Under the pieces are notes generated by a model that was not told where the DNA came from, made no database searches, and saw only the letters and a list, made by a program, of their open reading frames with translations. This document shows positions 59,437 to 64,000 of a stretch of 64,000 bases of DNA, piece by piece (position 1 is the stretch's first letter; every line of letters begins with the position of its first letter). Source of the stretch: Catenaria anguillulae PL171 (lineage: Eukaryota; Blastocladiomycota; Blastocladiomycetes; Blastocladiales; Catenariaceae); NCBI GenBank assembly GCA_002102555.1, contig MCFL01000030.1, positions 124,001-188,000 on the forward strand, in the 5' to 3' direction. The translations under genes were made by a program, and so were the position numbers.

Positions 59437-60673
59437 GTTGGTGTGCACCAGAGTGAATTGTGTGTTGCTTTGGGTCGATGATTTCATTGGGATTTGTACA
59501 TAGCTGATGACTCACGTTTGAAAACAATACACAGGCTATTCGCATCCTGGGCACGATATGTGCAGATACGGTCAAGGAGGTGCGATTGCAAGCGGTTTGG
59601 AATAGATTGAGAGGAGATCTCGTCCGAGTTGAGCGACAGCTAATGATGAATGAAGAGAGAGGGAGAGAGATGACAGTTGTCAGAGAGGAAAGAGAGAGTG
59701 TATCTGAGCCAACGGGAGCAGACTGTTCGCACACATTGCGCGTCACGCCGTCCGCAACGCACTTCATGCCAATTGAGGGCCGCTGATCTGTCCGTGAATC
59801 ACATCTTTTGGCATTCAAAGTGCTACATCTACAAGTGTAAAATGACTGTGTAGAGGTTGGTAGGTGAACGACATAAACAAGTACACAAACACGCAATAAA
59901 GCCCCAGCGCGGCAAACCTGGACCGAGACCGAGTCCATCACAATATCTTCAATCAATATGCTTGACCTCGGGCACCGTTTTCCTGCGCAACAAAACAACA
60001 GCAAGATGTTAGCTCCCATCCACAATGACGGCCATTCTTGCGCAGTTACATATCAAACACCATTCGGTTCAGTAAATAGAAGTACATTGAAGAGAGAATT
60101 CGTCAATTGGGCATCTGAGCCAAACTGAATGAGCGAGACATTGCTTATTGTGAGGCCTGCGCAAGTTTTAAACCGCTGCCGGTTCGGATCAGTTCCCCCA
60201 CAGATGATACGCACAGGCTCGCGCTCGACATCCCGTCGTCGTCCGTCGCCCACCACGTTGACTCGTTCCGTTGCCGCCGAGTGCGGAACGTTTAGTGATC
60301 TTACATGCTGCCACAAGTTCCGATTCGAATCCCGCGTCCATGATCATCAGCTCTTGGTGCGATTTCCAGACTTTGTCCCAATCCATTCGCCATGCTACAT
60401 GCACGCTTCGCACGTTGACAACGCAAGTGCATTCGGTGAGAATGACGATTGAAAGGCGGAAGGAACGCTGGGTTATGGGAAAGATGGAAGACATGAGAAT
60501 GAAGGTGATTCGGAGCAATCAAGCACGGTCAATAAATCAGAAAGGTGGAGAGTGATAAGACGAGATCAAAACAATGGTGAGCAAGGAATGAGGATATGAG
60601 AAGGACACAAAAAATGTAGGTAAGGGCAGGAAAAGCCGGAGGTCAGGGAGGCTTCTGGTGACCGACAATGCTC
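59437..60673. other. Intergenic region with an inverted gene fragment
   Basis: No intact gene is recognised. It holds the inverted copy of the ZnT9 3' end (listed at 59881-60021). Short frames at 60129-60555 on both strands look random. Confidence 0.5.
59881..60021 (-). pseudogene. Inverted partial copy of the ZnT9 3' end
   Basis: Read on the minus strand, this segment matches 56001-56142 over about 140 bp with roughly 10% differences. It includes the end of the last intron, the splice acceptor, the block KTVPEVKHID and part of the 3' flank. The coding part has small changes after that block and there is no upstream exon, so it cannot encode a transporter. It is a recent inverted partial duplication about 4 kb from its source. 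Confidence 0.88.
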
Positions 60674-61401
60674 TCACAACAACAAGGCAACTGCTGCCAA
60701 TCCCGCAATCGCCACCACTGCAACTGACGTGACTTTTCCAGCACCCACGCCGACGGTAGCACCGTTATCGTTTGCGGGGCAAGCGACGTGGGCTTTGGCC
60801 GGCTGGCCGTGGCCGAATCGGTGGCCTGCGAATCCTTTGACGCGGTCGACGTGGCCGTTTGTGTCGACGACGAGGTGGAGGTGGCACGCGTGGACGTGCT
60901 GGTGCGCGAGCGGGTGGTGGTCTTGAACCGCTCGGCGGCCGCGCAGTTGGATTGCTGGTTGGAGAATGCGATTTGTTGCTGGGCAGCTTGGCCGGGGCAC
61001 TGTGCATTGGATCGGTTGCAAGCAAAATGTTTAGGCAGGGATCACACCGCCTGAGGCACGAATGAGAATTGAAACGTAACATACGCCATTGTAGCACTGC
61101 GCAATAGCCGCCGACACCTTGCACATGCACGAGTAGTAATCTGCCTGGGCATTGCGGTCGATAGGTGCACAGCGACGCCCTCTTCGCGTTGGGCAGTGGC
61201 CAGGCATTCGGCCACGATGTTTTCGGCGCCATTGTTGCACGACAGGCCCGGCGGGATGGGCTGCGTGGTTGGGATCGTGGGCGAGATGACGACGGGGTCG
61301 TCGCCAACGACTTGTGCTTGTGTCAGGGATGCGAGTAGGCAGCAGATGACCGCGACGGCGGCCGCAACGGACAGGATCAACGTCTTTGTTGAGTGCATCA
61401 T
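60674..61401 (-). CDS. Secreted Cys-rich GPI-anchored protein (DUF7729-like)
   Basis: Cell-surface protein. The start at 61401 opens a clear signal peptide (TLILSVAAAVAVICCLLASL, then TQA). A cysteine domain follows: LSCNNGAENIVAECLATAQ, RCAPIDRNAQADYYSCMC, KVSAAIAQCYNG and CPGQAAQQ..QQSNC. That spacing recalls the fungal DUF7729 family. A Ser/Thr-rich stalk (TRSRTSTSTRATSTSSSTQ) leads to a hydrophobic C-terminus (VTSVAVVAIAGLAAVALLL) typical of a GPI-attachment signal. An intron of about 90 nt splits CYNG from CPGQ (phase 0). Two -1 frame changes (near 61170 and 60772) sit in short G or C runs. The role is unknown; wall or adhesion function is an inference from the layout. Confidence 0.7.
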
Positions 61402-61894
61402 GATATTTATGATGATGGGTTCAGTCTTTGAAATGATCTTTTTTTCATAGGGCATGTATCATGATTCAGTCTGTTGAAGGAGCAGGTTTGGCGGGGAGGG
61501 GAGGGGTTTTATATGCCACCAAGCGCCCAAAGTTGAAGGCCAGGGTCACGGTTGAAGATTGGTGGGCCTCCCACGCTCAACGGCACCGCACCCGCAGACG
61601 TTGTTCTTGTCAGCAAACCGAGCAACGCGGAAAGTTCTTCCTGTCCAAGAAGTCCGCCTTCTGAACCATGCTTGTCCTGCAAAATAACATCTGGCCCTGA
61701 ATGTCGCTTGTGCTCTGTTTATTGAGATTGGGATTTGGTGATGTCTGTCTCGGTCTTCAATGATGCCATCATGTTGCACTCGCTTAGCTCCACTCGCTGA
61801 TGCACGTTGATCCCTCGTTCCGGTATTGAATGATGTAAGGTGCAGCTCCATACGATACACGGCACATTCTTTTCTAAAGATACAAGACTTGGAC
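61402..61894. other. Intergenic region, no gene seen
   Basis: This interval lies between the start of the secreted protein gene and the stop of RRP36, both minus strand. No gene is recognised. Confidence 0.45.
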
Positions 61895-63140
61895 TCAAGC
61901 ACCTCCATCTCCAGTCCTCCTCCGCTTGGGCATCCACTTCCAGTCCTTGCCCGCATCCCTCTTGCGCTTCTTCTCTGCCACCTTGTCCAACTCGCGGTCG
62001 GTGCGGCCCTTGAGCTTGTTGATCAAGTACAATTTCTTTTGCTCCGACTGCTTGAGGAAGAATGGCTTCTTGCCCTCCTTGACCTTGTCGAGCTCCTGCT
62101 TGCGCCAGTCGCGCTTGATGCGCTGCTTGACCTTGGCCTCCTTGCGCGCGCGCTCGCGGTTTTCCATGGCCTGGATGGTCCGCATGAGCTGCTGCGCCTG
62201 GTGGGGATCCTTTTCCTTGGCCAATTGTTGCTTGAGCTGGTGGATTTCTTGCGACCGGAGGTCGTACACAAAACCATAGGCCTTGTCAAAGAGGCCTTGG
62301 TTGAAGTGGCCAGAGAGGTTGTCGAAACGCGGGTCGCGGCGCTCCTGTAGGGGATGATGCAGTGGGGCGTGAGTGAATGAGACACTTTTCGAATTGGATG
62401 CAATGATTGGTGGTTAGGCGTACCATCTTTTGGACCTTGACTGCTTCGCGGAATCGCGACACTGGCCGTTTGCTCGTCATCTCCATAGGCCTGTAAAGCC
62501 GCATCGGGTCAGCAGAGCACTCGTGCAGTTGCAGAGACAGGCAACGCAACAACGTACGCATTCTTGTTGACACGCTTGGGCTTGCTTGCTCCTTTCCCCC
62601 AGCACGCTGCCGCTCCTGCTCAGCCATCGACTCCAAGTACGCCTTCTTGCCCATGGATTCCCGCCGCTGGGCAATTTCGGCAAACGACAAGCCTTCGTCT
62701 TGGTCCTCGTCTTCTTCACTCTCGCTCTCTTGCTCAGAGTCCTCGTCGTCTTCCTGCTCTGAATCATCCTCTGCACTCTCCTGATCGTCATCATCACCTT
62801 GGCTCATCATCCTCGCTCTCTGAATCCGCCGCCTGAGCGTACCGCGCCCTCAGCGCGGCAATCGAGTCTGCACGTGCGGCCGATGATGAAGCTGATGGCA
62901 CTTGATCGGATTCCGAATCATCGGATTCAGAGTCAAATCCTTGGTTTGAAGATCCACTGCCTCTCATCATCATCATCATCATCATGCTCTCGTCGTCGTC
63001 GTCATCGCTCGATGACTGAGGCGGTGGTGGCGGTTTCCGTGAGGTCGAGGCCGGAACACGCGTCGAAGCCGGTTTCTGGGATGGCGGCGCACGGGAGGCG
63101 GACTGCGTTTTGGATTTACATGTGCTTTTGATGACTTCAT
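61895..63140 (-). CDS. RRP36: rRNA-processing protein RRP36
   Basis: Nucleolar factor needed for early pre-rRNA cleavages leading to 18S rRNA (SSU processome). The last exon (62344-61895) starts ERRDPRFDNLSGHFNQGLF and continues FDKAYGFVYDLRSQEI. It is followed by long Lys/Arg-rich helices (KDWKWMPKRRRTG). The preceding exon (62492-62424) has APMEMTSKRPVSRFREAV, the family hallmark. The N-terminal part is acidic (DDDDQESAEDDSEQEDDED) with SFAEIAQRR. Introns of about 79 and 60 nt join in frame. The likely start is the ATG at 63140 (MKSSK), and an alternative Met is at 62810. Frame changes (-1 in an A run near 63125 and a G run near 62596; one more near 62812) interrupt the N-terminal half. It is divergent from bS21m. 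Confidence 0.85.
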
Positions 63141-63390
63141 GGTTGCCTAAGGGTTCGATATGTGTACATTTTTCCCAAGATTTGTGAGACGAGATCTCGT
63201 TGAGCTTCGGCAGAAGATCACGACATGCCACAGGGGGATGCATTCCAAGGTGTGACGAGCTCACGTGACCCGTGACCATGAGTTTACCTTTGAGGCAACG
63301 GGCAAGATCCAGCTCCCATTAACTTATACTTGACCCAGTCCACGTAATGAACGGCCAACCCAGCAAAACAAAACACAGCACTATTCTACA
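63141..63390. promoter_or_regulatory. Divergent promoter, RRP36 / bS21m
   Basis: This is about 250 bp between the starts of two ribosome-related genes facing away from each other, so it is probably a shared promoter. No specific site is identified. Confidence 0.4.
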
Positions 63391-63737
63391 ATGAGCACCT
63401 CGACCGTCGCCACCGCTCTCTTCACGCAAGGCCGGCGGATTGCCGTGACGTCGGGCAACCCCAACCAGGCCATGCGAGTGCTGACCCGCATGCTCAACAA
63501 CAACAACTGGCGCCGCACCGTCAAGGACTCGCTCTACTTTGAAAAGCCCACAGACATGCGCAAGCGCCTGCATCGCGAGCGGTCCGAGCGGATCTTCAAG
63601 GACCAAGTGTCGCAACGGGTCGCCCTGGCAAAGAAGATGATTGACATGTATGTTTTTGGAAGATTACATGCGAGTTGGAGAGTGGACTGTGGGACGCTTA
63701 CGCATCTGTATTTGCATGTGTGTGCAGGGGTTACTGA
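63391..63737 (+). CDS. MRPS21: Mitochondrial small-subunit ribosomal protein bS21m
   Basis: Component of the mitochondrial 28S/37S ribosomal subunit. Exon 1 (63391-63647) and a 10-nt exon 2 (63728-63737) join in phase across an 80-nt intron to 88 residues, the same size as animal MRPS21. The S21 pattern is clear: MRVLTRMLNNNNWRRTV, then DSLYFEKPTDMRKRLHRERS and RIFKDQVSQRVALAKKMI. Exon 2 contributes only the end of a Met codon plus Gly, Tyr and stop. The first residues (MSTSTVATALFTQGRRIAVT) may serve as a mitochondrial leader. Beyond 63737 only 3' flank remains in the window. Confidence 0.88.
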
Positions 63738-64000
63738 TCGATTTCATTCCATCATTCGTCGTTGTCCGTCTTGGATCCAACTCGTTAGCATTCTATTCCT
63801 GTTTCCTCAACTGTACATACACTCGTTCCTGCAAGTTCATATGCCGCCCAACGCTCCTCCATTTCACGCAGCCCCTTCAAGGCACTGATATTCGCATCCG
63901 TTGTGGGAGCGGCCCCACATCAACCACCAAGATGGACTAACAATGATTCTGTACATGCGACAACGGACCGAGAATATGTACAAGCGAATCCAAACTGCAA

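Noticed and set aside
60325-60345. TTCGAATCCC-like string resembling a tRNA T-arm
   Set aside because: No matching acceptor, D or anticodon stems can be folded around it.

Overview
The window is nuclear DNA of a eukaryote, and most likely of an early-diverging zoosporic (flagellated) fungus such as a blastocladiomycete or chytrid. This is inferred from four things: spliceosomal introns of mostly 60-110 nt with GTACG/GTATG-type donors and CTGAC-like branch sites; a fungal-style Cys-rich GPI-anchored secreted protein; a complete gene for a cilium/flagellum-specific protein of the CFAP43 type; and high-GC, Ala/Pro/Ser-rich coding sequence. No virus-like element, LTR element, CRISPR array or credible tRNA/rRNA gene was found.

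Left part (0-15 kb): beta-tubulin (-), a PRL/PTP4A-type phosphatase (-), two unrecognised genes (-), a DUF707-family type II membrane protein (+) and a MAP4K/GCK-type protein kinase with a C-terminal CNH domain (+).

Middle (15-37 kb): a large SNF2/SHPRH-like protein whose ATPase motifs are degenerate (+), followed by a decayed copy of its own 5' end; a tandem array of three paralogous multi-pass membrane proteins (+) with the same two intron positions; mitochondrial aconitase (-); and a 1,860-residue CFAP43-like WD40/coiled-coil protein (-).

Right part (37-64 kb): two divergently oriented Suv4-20/KMT5-like SET-domain genes (- then +) flanking a tail-anchored heme oxygenase (+). Both SET proteins carry the same long C-terminal extension with a GATA-like zinc knuckle and a second conserved module. 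Then come the V-ATPase proteolipid subunit c (-), a small Spo12-like acidic protein (+), the mitochondrial zinc transporter SLC30A9/ZnT9 (+), two tandem copies of an unrecognised gene (+), an inverted fragment of the ZnT9 3' end, a DUF7729-like secreted protein (-), the rRNA-processing factor RRP36 (-) and the mitochondrial ribosomal protein bS21m (+).

Exon chains were built by hand by joining reading frames at GT-AG sites. Those of beta-tubulin, the MAP4K, the SNF2-like gene, the three membrane proteins, aconitase, the CFAP43-like gene, heme oxygenase, VMA3 and bS21m close exactly in phase. In contrast, the DUF707 gene and most genes right of about 38 kb show conserved frames interrupted by single-base shifts, nearly all in the -1 direction. 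This looks more like base under-calling in the assembly than gene death. The most interesting items are the dead-ATPase SNF2-like protein, the tandem membrane-protein family, and the divergent Suv4-20 pair with its extra C-terminal module.
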